Of a stretch of 64,000 nt of DNA, positions 46,830 to 60,358 are shown piece by piece. Every line of letters begins with the position of its first letter. Within the stretch, counting starts at the first letter, position 1. Made by a program: the position numbers and the translations under genes. The stretch comes from Azadirachta indica (lineage: Eukaryota; Streptophyta; Magnoliopsida; Sapindales; Meliaceae). The stretch lies in assembly GCA_022749755.1 (NCBI GenBank), contig CM040451.1:868001-932000 (forward strand), given 5' to 3'. The notes beneath the pieces are model-generated. The model made no database searches. It was given only the letters and a program-made list of their open reading frames with translations, and was not told the DNA's origin.

Positions 46830-49800
46830 TCAGGAAATGTGAACATATTTCCATAGTCAACCAAATCTTCCTTTTCTTTTCAGATCTCAAAAAATACGTG
46901 AGAGTGAAGCATCTAGCCTTCAGATTTTGTAATATAATATGGCTTTAATTTTGACATTTATGGTTTAGTTGACTACGTCGAGTTTCCTCGATGATTCATA
47001 AAAATGTTAGCATGGGATTTACTCCAACTTATAAAATTATTATATTGCTTGTCGTCAATGCATACACCTTCGCCGAAGCATCCCTTCAACGTTTCAAATT
47101 GGATTTCTCTATTTCAACATAATTAAATTTTATATATGTAATTAATTCATTTTTGTAATACACATGTAAGGTGAAGTTTTAGCTATTCGATAAAAATCAG
47201 TTCATTAGTTTATAAATGGTGCAAAATTTTGTGGATAGAATAAAGGATCTTAATTCTAAGCTATACACACATAGTTAAAGGAGATGTAATTAAGTTGCAA
47301 TGTCTCATTCTATGATCTATTTGTAGGTATTTTTATCTCATATTACGAGAGGTCGTCATAGGCTCTCACACTGCTCGGCTACTAATGGTGATATTTACAT
47401 TCCACATATTGTGTAATAACACATCACTGATTAGCTCAACCCATCATAACGATAAAAGTTAAAATATTTTGTAAATTATCGTCTTATAATATTCATTAAT
47501 GATGTTAATAAATTTGACTTGGCTTTGTTGGTTGCTTATTAATATGAGTGTTTGTCATTTCAGTGCTACATCTCTTGCTTGTAACAATAGCAATATTATT
47601 TAGATTACTCACAAGTTTTCAATGAATGCACCAAACATATTAAAGTTGATTGTCAATTCAATCTTCAACAATATAACTTACTATACTATCACTCATCGTT
47701 CAGTTTTATTCTCTAATAGTTCAAGAAATATACATTTTAATTAATCACCTTGTTTAACTCTGTTTCAAATTTTTTTAATATTTTATAATTTATCTCACTC
47801 TTTCAACCCGATGGAGTGAGTCCTTTGCTACCTGACCACTTGGTTGTTGGATTACATTTGTACTTCAACGAGTCCAAAATCAAGATTTGCTTGTGTGATT
47901 TTACATATATATACTATACAAGGAAAAATAAATTATACACTATTTCCCATCAGAAAACACTACCAAAAAATAACTGATAAATAGGTTATTAAATAAACAC
48001 TACAAGCAAATAAAATTTTCATCATCATATCACTAATCAATTTATAGAAAAGATCGATCGGTTATATGTTAATAGATTTTTTTTCTTACATCAATAAACC
48101 ATAAGTATAAATGTCAAAAATTTAAAAAGTTTTATCTTATTGTACGATAAATTATTTTTTTCTATTTGCATAATTTATGAATTTGAGCTAACCTAGTCAG
48201 TCTAAAATTTTTTATTTTGTCATGACTAGCTTCCTAAAAAATAATTAGTGTCCGTTTGGTTTGAATTTTTTATTGGTCAAAAAGGCTTTTTTAATGATAA
48301 AATCTCTTTTCAAATTTTTTAATGTCGTTTGATTGATAATGAAAAAGAGTTTTTTAGAATTAAAAAAACTATTTTCCTTCTATTGGAAGAAGCCCAAAAT
48401 TTAGGCTTTTGGCAGTAAAGTTTCTCTACCTTTTTTAAAAAGTAAAATTGTCTAAAATACCCTTACTTTATTTTAAAAATTCTATGTTGTTTCTTTAAAA
48501 TAAAACATTAAAAATTTGTTTATTAAAGTAATTACTCAAATTTTCTCAAAAGTCATTTGTAACAACCAAAAGATTAATAAACTTTTGTTAAAACTCTACT
48601 AATAAAAGTTTTACGAGTAAAAGCTCTACTGTAAAAAGCTCTATTTGAAAAGTTATACCAAACGGATCCTTAATTATTTAGAATGCATATAAAAGAAAAT
48701 ATGATTATATGCTTTTGAATGATATAAAAAAAATCTTAAAAGACTATATTCCCTAAGCAAATATAAATTTGTCAAGTGAAATTAAAAAAAATCGATAGTC
48801 TTAAGTAAAATATAAATTATGTCAATTCAAAATTAAAAGAGTTAATAGTTTTAATTATTCTCCTTCTTTTTCTTAAAAATTAATAGTACAATTTTGGTCC
48901 CTAGGTATGGTTTTGGTTATTTGGAACACATTTGACATTATTAAGTCATCCTGAATTCATTAATTTTATAAATGGTGTAAAAATTTACAGACTAAATAAA
49001 AGTCTTAATTCTATTTTTAAGTAAGATGCAATGTATCATTCAATCATCCATTTTTAAGTATTTTGGTATCTCATATTAATTTTGATCAATCTACCTATAA
49101 CATCTAGTTTACCGTCACTCATTTTTACTAGAAATTGAAATAAAAATTATAGACAAAGAAAGAAATAGATATAAAATAGAAATAACATTTCTATAGATAT
49201 AGAAGATTGTATTGATCCAAATTAAATAGAGTAAAATAATTATAATATAATTGAAAGACATTTAGTTCTTTTATATGTCATAAAAAGATGCATCACATCA
49301 AAAACTCTTTTTGAAATATAAAAATTAATTAAAATGTGAAAATTATAAAAAATATATGAGACCAAAAAGGACAAAAATGTAATTCCATAACTGAAAATTA
49401 TCTTTCATTTATAGTTTATTTGTGCTAGCTTCCTTAACAAAGATATATATATGTATCAATTGCACAATCTATTTCGTAAACAACAATAGCTTATTTTTCA
49501 TTTGTTTTCTTGATTGAGTATTCTATTTGTAAAAAAAAAAAAAAAAAAAAAGCGACTCAATTTTAAGATTTAAGTAGAGTAGCTATAACTTTTATTCGAT
49601 AGGAGGGTTATCAATAATATTATTTTATTTATTTATTTATATTCATTATCATTAATAGTAAATTGGATGATACTTGGTATCTCCTATTCATTTTGGCCTC
49701 TTTATTCTGTAAGATTTTGGATCTTCAATGCTAACCTATTTATTCGCATTCATCTTGGCTCCTTGATTATGAATTCTATAACCCAAATCATCATGGCATC

Positions 49801-49965
49801 TAATTCGTGTATGATATTCTCGACCTTGATCGCTACTAGCTTCACATGATTTTATGAATTTTTAACAATTATTAATCTATCTATTCTTTGGTCGAAGAAG
49901 TCTTGATGCTTACCTCTTACATTTAGAAATTAGTGTAGTTATTATTATTTTAGAACACCAATTTT

Positions 49966-49999
<34 letters not shown>

Positions 50000-50248
50000 G
50001 AAAACGGATCAGCAACTCTATATTTGTACACATACTTTTATATCTAATTTTAACTCTTAAATTTAATTATTTTTAACTGTTGAGATTAAATTTAAAATAT
50101 ATAATTAAAATATAATTAATATACAAGCTAAATTTAATTTCAAATTAAAAATAACTTTATTAAATAATAACTAATTTATCGATACATTATGGAAATTTAT
50201 TGAAAACGATGTTTTTTAAAATGGATTTGCTAAGAGTAAGAATAATGT
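46830..50248. other. Spacer between BBE-like units 1 and 2
   Basis: AT-rich, paralogous in patches to the spacer above unit 2 (for example the CCTTCGCCGAA stretch at about 47070 and 52390, and the CATATTAATTTTGA stretch at 49073 and 53751). No gene. Microsatellite (AT)n at about 49972-49997 and an A20-type run at about 49532-49551. Confidence 0.6.
48248..48669. mobile_element. PIF/Harbinger-like MITE, copy 1
   Basis: Starts GTGTCCGTTTGGT and ends ACCAAACGGATCC, inverted with two mismatches. TTA at 48245-48247 and 48670-48672 is a 3-bp target duplication. A relative lies at 54952-55254. Non-coding. Confidence 0.7.
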
Positions 50249-51894
<1,646 letters not shown>

Positions 51895-51936
51895 TTTTGC
51901 TGATGTTATGTCTGTACAAGGGAGTATTAAGCTCCC

Positions 51937-51946
51937 TTATTTATAG
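51937..51946 (-). promoter_or_regulatory. TATA box of BBE-like copy 2
   Basis: Minus-strand CTATAAATAA, 43 bp upstream of the ATG at 51894, within a CTCCCTTATTTATAG block shared with the stub at 55643. Confidence 0.7.
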
Positions 51947-53765
51947 TGAGGCGAGGGGGTAATCTCGTTCAACATTCAGAAAATGTGAACCTGGTCCATA
52001 GTCAACCATATCTTTCTTTTTAATATCATTTGTAATTTAATATCATTTTATTTCTGACACTGATGGTTTAGCTGACTCTATCGAATTTCCAGGGTGATTC
52101 ATAATATATATTATATGATGATAATTTTCATTGATTCAACCCATACACGTTCGCCGAAACAACCCAACCACGTTTCAAATCAGATTTTTATATTTTTATA
52201 TAACTAATTTTTTTACTTGGTGGTGTTTCCTATATATCATCTAATATATATTTAATTTCTTTCGCAAGTTAAGCATCTAAGCTTGACATTTGTAATCTTT
52301 TGTATGACGATTGAGTTTGATGTTGGCATGGGATTTAATCCAACTTTTAAAACTATATATTTATTGCTTGTCGTCAATCAATACACCTTCGCCGAAACGT
52401 CCCATCAACGTTTTCAATTGGATTTGTCTATTCCACTATAATTATGACTTTACTCGGTGGTGTTTTCTGCCCTCTTATCACATATTAAAAAAAAAGTTTT
52501 ACTGTTGAGTGCCCTGTAACCATATGAATATATATTTTTCTCTTAAAAATTTTAAATTGAAACCTAACTTATGAAACAATTATTTCTTATTTCTTAATCT
52601 TATATTATTACTCAAATTCATAATAATTTATTTTTTTATTATAGTTATAATAGTTAGGAGAGACATTTGTTTTTAAATAACATTTATACTTATTTTATAC
52701 TACTTGATTATCTTCAAGACTAAAATTGAATTGCAAAAAAATAGTATTTTCACTCATTTAAAATATTTTATAAAATTGCTACTTATAATGAAAAATAAAA
52801 TAATAAGAATGTATCAATTTACTAAAATCCACCTTACTCATTAAGATTAAGATAGAAACAATTTTAATTTACCTTAAAATTCTTCTTTGACTTCGTGGTG
52901 TCTTCTCAAATTCAGCTTGAGCCACTGGCTTAATTTTACTTTGTTAATTTTGTACTCGTGCAAAGTTAAGAATTTAAGAAAATCGGGACATAGATGAGAA
53001 TTGAAATATATATTTGTTTTCTATTCATATAATATTGAATAGGACCGACAATACTCTATAATACGGTGAAGTTTTTGAAATTGAATATTTTATTGATTTA
53101 TGAATAGCGTTGTCTGTTTGAGTTAGGAAAACGAATATATATGTATACGTATAGGACCAATAAATAACGATATGAAAACACAAAGAAGGCAACAATGAGA
53201 ATAGGGATTAGGAATCCCGTTTGACCATTATTACACTGACATCATAATGAAATTTTATGAAAAAAAATGTTGTTTTCTTTTTAAATGTGAAAATGTTAAT
53301 GGAAGTTGAATAATGGTTATGGTCTAATAGAAGGATGATTGAATTCTCCTTTATAGTTTATGTGTATTAAGTATTACTAAAAATCATATTTTTGATGTTT
53401 ATTACTCAACTGAAAAAAAATAAACATCTTTTTCTTCTTAAAAAGAAAATTGGTTTTTGTTTTTTGGTATTTATATGAGTAAAGTAGTTAATCATATAAT
53501 TCAAAGATGTGTAGAGAATATTTTAAATGGTTTTGAAATTATATTTATGTGTAATTAATGCACTTTACTTAATATATATTGGAGGTTAAACTTTAACTAT
53601 TTGATATAGATCAATCCATGAGTTTATAACTGGTGCAAAAGTTTATGGATAGAATAAAGACTTTTAATTTTAAACTATACATGTAGAGTTCAAAGATATG
53701 TAAAATATAATGTCTCATTTTATAATCTACTTTTAGAGATTTTTATATCTCATATTAATTTTGAG

Positions 53766-54014
53766 TAAGGGCGAAGTCCAAACTAAATTATTGAAGGCCC
53801 TAAATGATTGAAAAGTAAAATTAATTAAGTAATATTTTAAAAATAATAAACAAAATTCCGGGTAAATTAATAATTTTTTAAAGTATAAAGGTTAAATTGA
53901 ACATAAATTTAAAAAATCAGGTTAAATATAAATATTATAATAAAAATGTTTTAAAAAATTTGTGGGGCCTGCGAGGCCAAGGTCCCCTCCGGCCCTTAAG
54001 GCACTCCGCCCCTA
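53766..54014. mobile_element. hAT-like MITE with a paralogous empty site
   Basis: Starts TAAGGGCGAAGTCC and ends GCACTCCGCCCCTA, inverted with few mismatches. Flanks ATTTTGAG (53758-53765) and ATTTTAAG (54015-54022) are an 8-bp duplication with one mismatch. The sister spacer at about 49073-49110 runs uninterrupted through ATTTTGATCAATCTAC into the same downstream sequence, which is the unoccupied site. Confidence 0.82.
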
Positions 54015-54951
54015 ATTTTAAGCAATTTACTTATAGCATCTAGTTCACCTTTCACTCGTTTTTTATTAAAATTAAAAAATAAAATTTATAGACAAAAGAA
54101 GAAATAGATGTAAAATAAAAATAACATTTTTAATAGGCATAAAAGATTATTTGTGTGTTGGTTTAATTGATTCTATCAATTTCTATTGTAATTTTAGTTA
54201 GAGTTAAAATTACTAATAATTAAAATACATTTAATAAGAAACTCAAAAGCGGCAAACTATGTACCTTTTACTCGAATTAGAAAGTTAATAGAGATTGAGT
54301 CAAAATTCATATTACGAGACTAAATATAAATTTTAAAAATATGTAACTTCGCTAAATGTCATTCAAACTCAAGTTAGCTTTCACTATGTCATCTTGAGTT
54401 TAAAGGGGATTAATAATGATATTAATAATATTTGACCTCACAAATTCAACATGATATTGTATTGATTTGCCACGTAAGTATCATTGATCTTAACCTTAAT
54501 ACCTTCTTAATTTTGCTATGATTTCTTTTCATATTTAGTATATACATAATTAGCATATATTTTGCATTTATTAGTGCTTATTTTATTTACAATTTTTGTC
54601 AGTTTTGTAAGCTTATATAAAGGTTAGTCTTATACTCTATTATTCTTTCAGAAACACAAGAACACATTCTTTCGTAATACTAAAAATAAACCTACCGTAA
54701 ATTAAAAATTAATAATACTTTTTATTTGCTATCTATATTTGTTCAATATTTAAGTTGTCAACAAAAGGTAAATTTGTTGGGATTGTCTATACACAATGTT
54801 TCTTGAATATTTCATTAAGTACAAAACTCTATTAACATTTTATCTTATACTAAAATATTATAAAGGTTATGATGAAATTTATATTTACCTTCTCAAATTT
54901 TTTCAGTCATTTTAATATATATATATAGCCTAATTTCTCAACCACATATAA

Positions 54952-55254
54952 TGCCCGTTTGATTTACCTTTTTCATTAGTTAAAAAGGTTTTTTTAATAA
55001 TAAAAACTCTTCTCAAATTTTTTAGTGTTAGTTGGTTAACAATAAAAAAAAAGTTTTTGAAAATTAAAAAACTTGATTTTCTTTTATTGCAAGAAGTCCA
55101 AAATTTGGGATTTTAACAGTAGAGTTCCCCTAACATTTTTAAAAAATAAAATCAAACGATTAATAAATTTTTATTAAAAACTCTATTCATAACAGTTTTA
55201 CGAGTAAAAGTTTTACTTTAAAAATATTTATTTGAAAAGTTATACTAAATGAAC
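54952..55254. mobile_element. PIF/Harbinger-like MITE, copy 2
   Basis: Related along its length to 48248-48669, starting TGCCCGTTTGATTTAC and ending TATACTAAATGAACCCA. Shorter and more decayed. Not at the orthologous position of the sister spacer, so it is an independent insertion. Confidence 0.6.
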
Positions 55255-55523
55255 CCATATACACAAATATAATAGGGTAATGATATTTTTTGCATATTTT
55301 CAACAACTCATTTATTAAAATTTTTATAATTATAATTTTATCTAATAAATAAAAAGATTTTGATTAAATTATCTTCTTTATAAATTTAGGAAGTGTACAT
55401 AGGCTTGGTAATCGGAGTTAGATGATGATAATTTCCAAAGCATTGCTAGAAGCCCCACCCCGTTTTCTTTTAAATAACCCAGCTAGAGCTAGTTCTGTGA
55501 AAAAAGAATCCATAAAAAAAGGT

Positions 55524-55601
55524 CCAAGTAACAACACAATGAAAAGAAAATGGAAGAACAAAAACAATTCGGAGGATTGAAGAGGACATAGAAGACTTCA
55601 T
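55524..55601 (-). pseudogene. Berberine-bridge-enzyme-like 5' stub
   Basis: From the ATG at 55601 about 26 codons of the signal-peptide region (MKSS, then SSSILR) match copies 1-3; then homology stops abruptly near 55524. The TATA motif at 55643-55652 and the upstream region to about 56037 are retained. The stub is the remains of a unit that lost nearly all of its coding sequence. Confidence 0.85.
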
Positions 55602-55642
55602 TTCTGCTGATGTTTTGGTGTATAAGGGAGTATAAAACTCCC

Positions 55643-55652
55643 TTATTTATAG
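55643..55652 (-). promoter_or_regulatory. TATA box left upstream of the BBE-like stub
   Basis: Minus-strand CTATAAATAA in the same context as in the other three units, though nothing full-length lies downstream. Confidence 0.65.
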
Positions 55653-56037
55653 TGATGCGAGAGGCTAATCTGGTTGAACATTCAGAAAATGTGAACGGGG
55701 TCCATGGTCAAGCTTACATATCTTTCTTTTTTTTTTCCTTTAAATAATTTAGATCTCAAAAGAATACTTGAGACTGAAGCATCCCAGCTTGACATTTGTA
55801 ATTTAATATCGTTATATTTCTGAGTAACCCTGACGGTTTAGCTGACTTTTTTAAGTTTCCACAATGATTTATAAAGATGATGTTTAATATATATTATACA
55901 TATGATGATGACTTTCATTGGATTTAATCCATACACGTTTGCCGAAATTGATCCCTACCAACATTTTTCAAATAAGATTTCTATATTTTAATATAATTAG
56001 GTCTTTCTATACTCGGTGGTGTTTTCCATCGGCTAAT

Positions 56038-56299
56038 TAATAAGGAAGTAAATCAATTACAATGAGCAAGATTCGTGGAGACAAACCGTGCAGAATGTAG
56101 GGCACTATCAGAGGGTTTGTCTAACACAAGATTGTTGCTATGATTTACCATATTTTTGGATCGTACCGTTTTGTCCTTTTTATTGGCTATTTTTTTTATA
56201 AATTTTCCTTTATGATCTCACAAGAAATCTTTATATAAATTAAGTTTTTTTGTCTTAAATAAAATAGAACATAAATTCTTTGCTTATAATTCCTCTTTA
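56038..56299 (+). repeat. 5' LTR of the second copia element
   Basis: Begins TAATAAGGAAG after the CTAAT duplication and ends CTCTTTA directly before the primer-binding site. Pairs with 58659-58912. Confidence 0.85.
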
Positions 56300-56311
56300 T
56301 GTTATCAGAGC
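56300..56311 (+). other. Primer-binding site, initiator Met tRNA type
   Basis: TGTTATCAGAGC, one mismatch to TGGTATCAGAGC, abutting the 5' LTR. Confidence 0.75.
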
Positions 56312-58650
56312 CACTTGTGAGGTCAAGAAATATGGCCAGCAAAGAACCTTCTCTTAGCATCCAATCTTTCCACCAATGCATAAGTCCTACCTTAGTTCGT
56401 GGCCTTGGAGTCTTACATCACTTAACAGAAAGAAAGCAACCAGATCACAACTCCCTTAGAACTTTCGGATGTAGATGTTTCCCTTATTTACGAAAATATG
56501 GTAAGAATAAATTTTCAAAGAGACCATATCCACGTTTCTTTATTGGATATAGTTCAATTTATAATGGATATCAGTGTCTTGAACCAGAAACTAAAAAGGT
56601 CTATACATCTCGACATGTTGTGTTAATTTGACGAATTATTTTTTTCTTTTGCTGATAATGCTAACAAAGATGTTTTACAGAGACCTGTACCTGAGTTATT
56701 ATCTATTCCTGACGCAGATATTTGGTAAAAAAATCAAGAACAAAAATAAGGATACAAAGGAACATCGCCATTCAATTCACCCGTGCCTTGCATTTTGCAG
56801 CGAAATTCCGAAAAACACAAGGGCATCCGTTGCCACCACTTTTTTTGTTCCGAATTTGCTGACAGAACCGCAAAGGAATAGCCCATCACAACACCTACCT
56901 TAATAGTGAATTATCAGAGTCATCCACAAACAATTTCAATGAAGAAGAAGAAATCGAACCAGCTAATAATAATGCAGATTCTCGACAACACTTTCATGTC
57001 CATAATGTAAATGGCATAAGTGACAGATTATTCATTGACTTGGTGATTCCAAATGATGGTTTACCCACTTCAACAACAGAGCCAGCCTAAAATCAGCACA
57101 AAATGATCACTAGATATCAACTGAAGTATAATCCAGAGTTAGCAAACCAAATGGCATTGACTGCACAACACGACTCAGCACAGTTAGAGCAAAAACATAT
57201 AAAACAGCCCTCAAAACATCCTGTCGGCTCAATGCAATGAAAGAAGAAATTCAAGCTTTGAATGAAAACCAAACTTGGACACTTGTTCCCTGACCAAAAA
57301 GTGTCAATATCATTAGCTTGAAATGGGCTTTTCGAACCAAATACAAAGAAGACGGATCGATAGGTAGGTACAAAGCATGTTTGGTGGCACAAGAATTCTC
57401 TCAAGTTCAAAGGTTGGATTTTGAAGAAACTTTCAGTCCAGTTATAAAGCCAACAACAACCAAAATGGTGATTGCTATTGCTGTATCTTCTAAATGGACC
57501 ATGAGACAGCTAGATATCAAGAATGCATTCTTGCATAGCTTTCTTAAAGAAACTGTCTATATGGACAAGCACCAAGGGCTTGGTTTGAACGTCTTTCCCA
57601 ATTTCTTCTTCGATCATCTTGGTCTTATTTGTCGCGAAGCAAATTCATCTCTTTTTATTTTTAAAAATAAAACACTCATTATTCTAATGTTGGTTTATGT
57701 AGATGATGTGGCTGTAACAAGCAATAATGGGTTGTTCATTGAAGTTTGATTCATAAACTCGACAAGAAGTTTGCACTTAAGGACCTTGGCAAGCTATATT
57801 ATTTTCTTGGTTTAGAAATAAAATACTTTTCTGATGGCATTTTCCTCTCTTAAACAAAATATACGAAGGACCAATTATATCATGCAAGAATGTTAAATTA
57901 CTCCCATTTTGCGACTTTAATGGCAATCAAACAAGAATCCACCTCCAAAGACAATAATTTTACCAATCCAAATGAATATCAACGATTAGTTGGAGCTCTT
58001 CAATACTTAACTTTTACTAGACCTAACATTGTTCATGCAGTGAATAAAGTTTGTCAACACTTTCAAAATGCTATAGAAGGAGACTTGCGTGCTGTCAAAC
58101 AAATAATCCGATATTTAAAAGGAACAATGGGCCATGGAATACATTTTCTCTCTCAAAGCACTCGTAACACTTAGCGGTTTTTGTGATGCAAATTGGGGAG
58201 GCTGTCAAGAAACTAAAAGAAGTATGACCGAGTATTGTATATACTCGGATGCAAATTGCGTTTTGTGGTCTTCTGAAAAGCAACCTACTTTTTCAAAATC
58301 AAGTTTTGAAGCTAAATACAGATCTCTAGCTTTCACTACTGTCGAAATTACGTGGCTCACATTTCTGCTCCAAGACATCCGAATATATCTTCATCAACCG
58401 CCACAGCTTTTTTCTGACAATCTAAGTGCACTACATATGACAACCAGTCCCCTTTTTCACACTCGCACTAAATACATAGAGATAGACTATCATTTGGTAA
58501 AGGAAAAGGTGGTTGTTGATGCTCTTACCACAAAGATTCCTACCATCTACAATGCAGATAGCCAATATTTTTACTAAACCACTTCCCAAGCAATCTTTCC
58601 TCACGTGCAAGTCCAAGCTGGGAGTTTATTCCCTTCCACCCGCCAGCTGG
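56312..58650 (+). pseudogene. copia pol remnant (integrase end, reverse transcriptase, RNase H)
   Basis: 56326-56631 reads as a short leader fused to the integrase C-terminal part (LRTFGCRCFPYLRKYG, then PRFFIGYS). 57318-57749 is reverse transcriptase (MKWAFRTKYKEDGS, IGRYKACLVAQEF, FEETFSPV, MRQLDIKNAFLH), with a jump to the catalytic MLVYVDDVAV; the segment between is deleted. About 57890-58120 continues RT (YQRLVGALQYLTFTRPN). 58160-58600 is RNase H (FCDANWGG, SSFEAKYRSLA, FSDNLSALH), ending at ANIFTKPLP. Several frameshifts make it inactive. Confidence 0.9.
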
Positions 58651-58658
58651 AGAGGGAA

Positions 58659-58912
58659 TAATAAAGAATCAGTTACAATCAGCGAGATTCATAGAGACAA
58701 ACCTTGCAGAATGTAGGGCACTATCAAAAGTAGACACAAGATTGTTGCTATGATTTATCAATTTCCATGATTTTGGATCGTACCCTTTTATCTTTTTTAT
58801 TGGCTATTTTTTAGAAGTTTTCCTTCTTGATCTCACAAAAAGTATGTATATATATTAAGTCTTTGTCTTAAATAAAACAGAACATCAATTCTTTGCTTAT
58901 GATTCCTCTTTA
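58659..58912 (+). repeat. 3' LTR of the second copia element
   Basis: Begins TAATAAAGAATC after the polypurine tract and ends CCTCTTTA before CTAAT. Diverged from the 5' LTR by numerous substitutions and small indels. Confidence 0.85.
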
Positions 58913-58917
58913 CTAAT

Positions 58918-60358
58918 ATACATAAATTTCTTTTGACCATTAAAAGCCTATTTCTTTTTGTTTTGGTAATTAATATAGTTAGCTATAAGTGGTAGTTTGT
59001 GTATTTCTTCTCGGTTAGTTTTACATTGCTGTTTTTTTTTTCCTCCTGCAATAAACTTGTAAAGAGAGATAATACATTTTTAGAAGAAAAATGAACTTGT
59101 AAAGAGTCGAATCATTATTCAGCAAAAGTACACTTTAAATGGTGTGTTAAAGAAATTTAGAAGTTTTACCTTCATTCAGAAGTTTACACTAACTAATTAT
59201 GTAAGAAAAAGAGAATATTATGAATCTTAATTTGGGATAAAGTTACTTTTGTTACTATTTAGGGTTAATTTACAACATATTGTAATTCTTAAGATTTTAA
59301 ATGGTGTGTTAATAAGTCAATAAGTATATTACGTAAAATCTGAGAATATCACCACCAATTGCTTGAATAAAATGGTATTAAATTTATTAATGTTAAAATA
59401 ATAAAATTGATCATAAAAATTTCATGGTTATGACATAAATGCAAAAAAAAAAAAACTTCAGTAACAATACAATTAGATTACTGAAATTCCAAAATTATAA
59501 TAATATATTATAATATGAGTAACTAAAGAAATAAATTAATGATATAAATTCAAGTAGACAATTACCGATGTAGTAGAATACAATTAGGTGTAATATTTGT
59601 ATCCATTTAATTATATCATACTATGTCTATTTGTATAATTAATTCATAGTTATTGTATTATAATTTATTTGATATTCTTAATATATATGTTATATCATTT
59701 ACAGTCCATATTGATAAATAAAATGATTGATGAATATTACTAATATAACATCAAGAAATAGGTCTATTTACACCTTAAAATATATTTTAAATACCCATTT
59801 AAATAATTTTAAGATTTAAGTAGAATAATTATATATTTTGTTTCATACGATGTTATCAATAATATTATTTTATTTATTTATTTTTTTATATTAATTATCT
59901 TTAATACTAAATTAGATCATAGGTATTTTTGTAATAAAAACTTCATTCAAATATATATAGGTGTTCAAAATATATTTTAAGGTGTAAATTTTCATTTAAT
60001 CCAAAACAAATCCAAGAGCTGGACCAAAATGGAATAGTTATTGCTTGCTTTCGGTGATTTATTTTTGGATTTTATAATCCGAAAACATATTTAGTCAATT
60101 AAAGAGATCCAAGACTTGTAGTCTAGTCTAGTTTCACTTTTGATAGCAATATAAATGACAATCACATACATGCATGAAAATTATATAAATATGACAATCA
60201 CGTACATGCATGCAAATTTTTGAAGCAAATTATTACAAAGCAGTGCGTCGTGGCAGAAAATTTTAATTTCAGTTAATATGTCTAATTGGATCCATATATA
60301 ACGGAAATTTATTGAAAGGGACTATTTAGTATTGATTACCTAAGTGTATACATAATGT
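58918..60358. other. AT-rich spacer between copia element and BBE-like copy 4
   Basis: No gene seen. The start continues the upstream region of the stub (AAATTTCTTTTGACCAT), with matches in the other units. A duplicated phrase CACATACATGCATG / CACGTACATGCATG lies near 60160-60210. Confidence 0.5.

Larger units (their letters stand above)
51947..55523. other. Spacer between BBE-like unit 2 and the stub
   Basis: No gene. The promoter-distal part is itself partly duplicated: an ACACGTTCGCCGAAAC stretch at about 52144 and an ACACCTTCGCCGAAAC stretch at about 52383, each followed by similar sequence. Holds two transposons listed separately. Confidence 0.55.
56038..58912 (+). mobile_element. Ty1/copia element with two LTRs and a large internal deletion
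   Basis: Two related LTRs (56038-56299 and 58659-58912) bound a 2.4-kb interior. The 5-bp target duplication CTAAT is at 56033-56037 and 58913-58917. The uninterrupted site is visible in sister spacers at about 62415 and 52235 (ATCTAATATATATT...TTTCTTT). A polypurine GGAGAGGGAA precedes the 3' LTR. Gag, protease and most of integrase are missing. The LTRs differ at many positions, so it is old. LTR ends read TA...TA rather than TG...CA. Confidence 0.9.
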
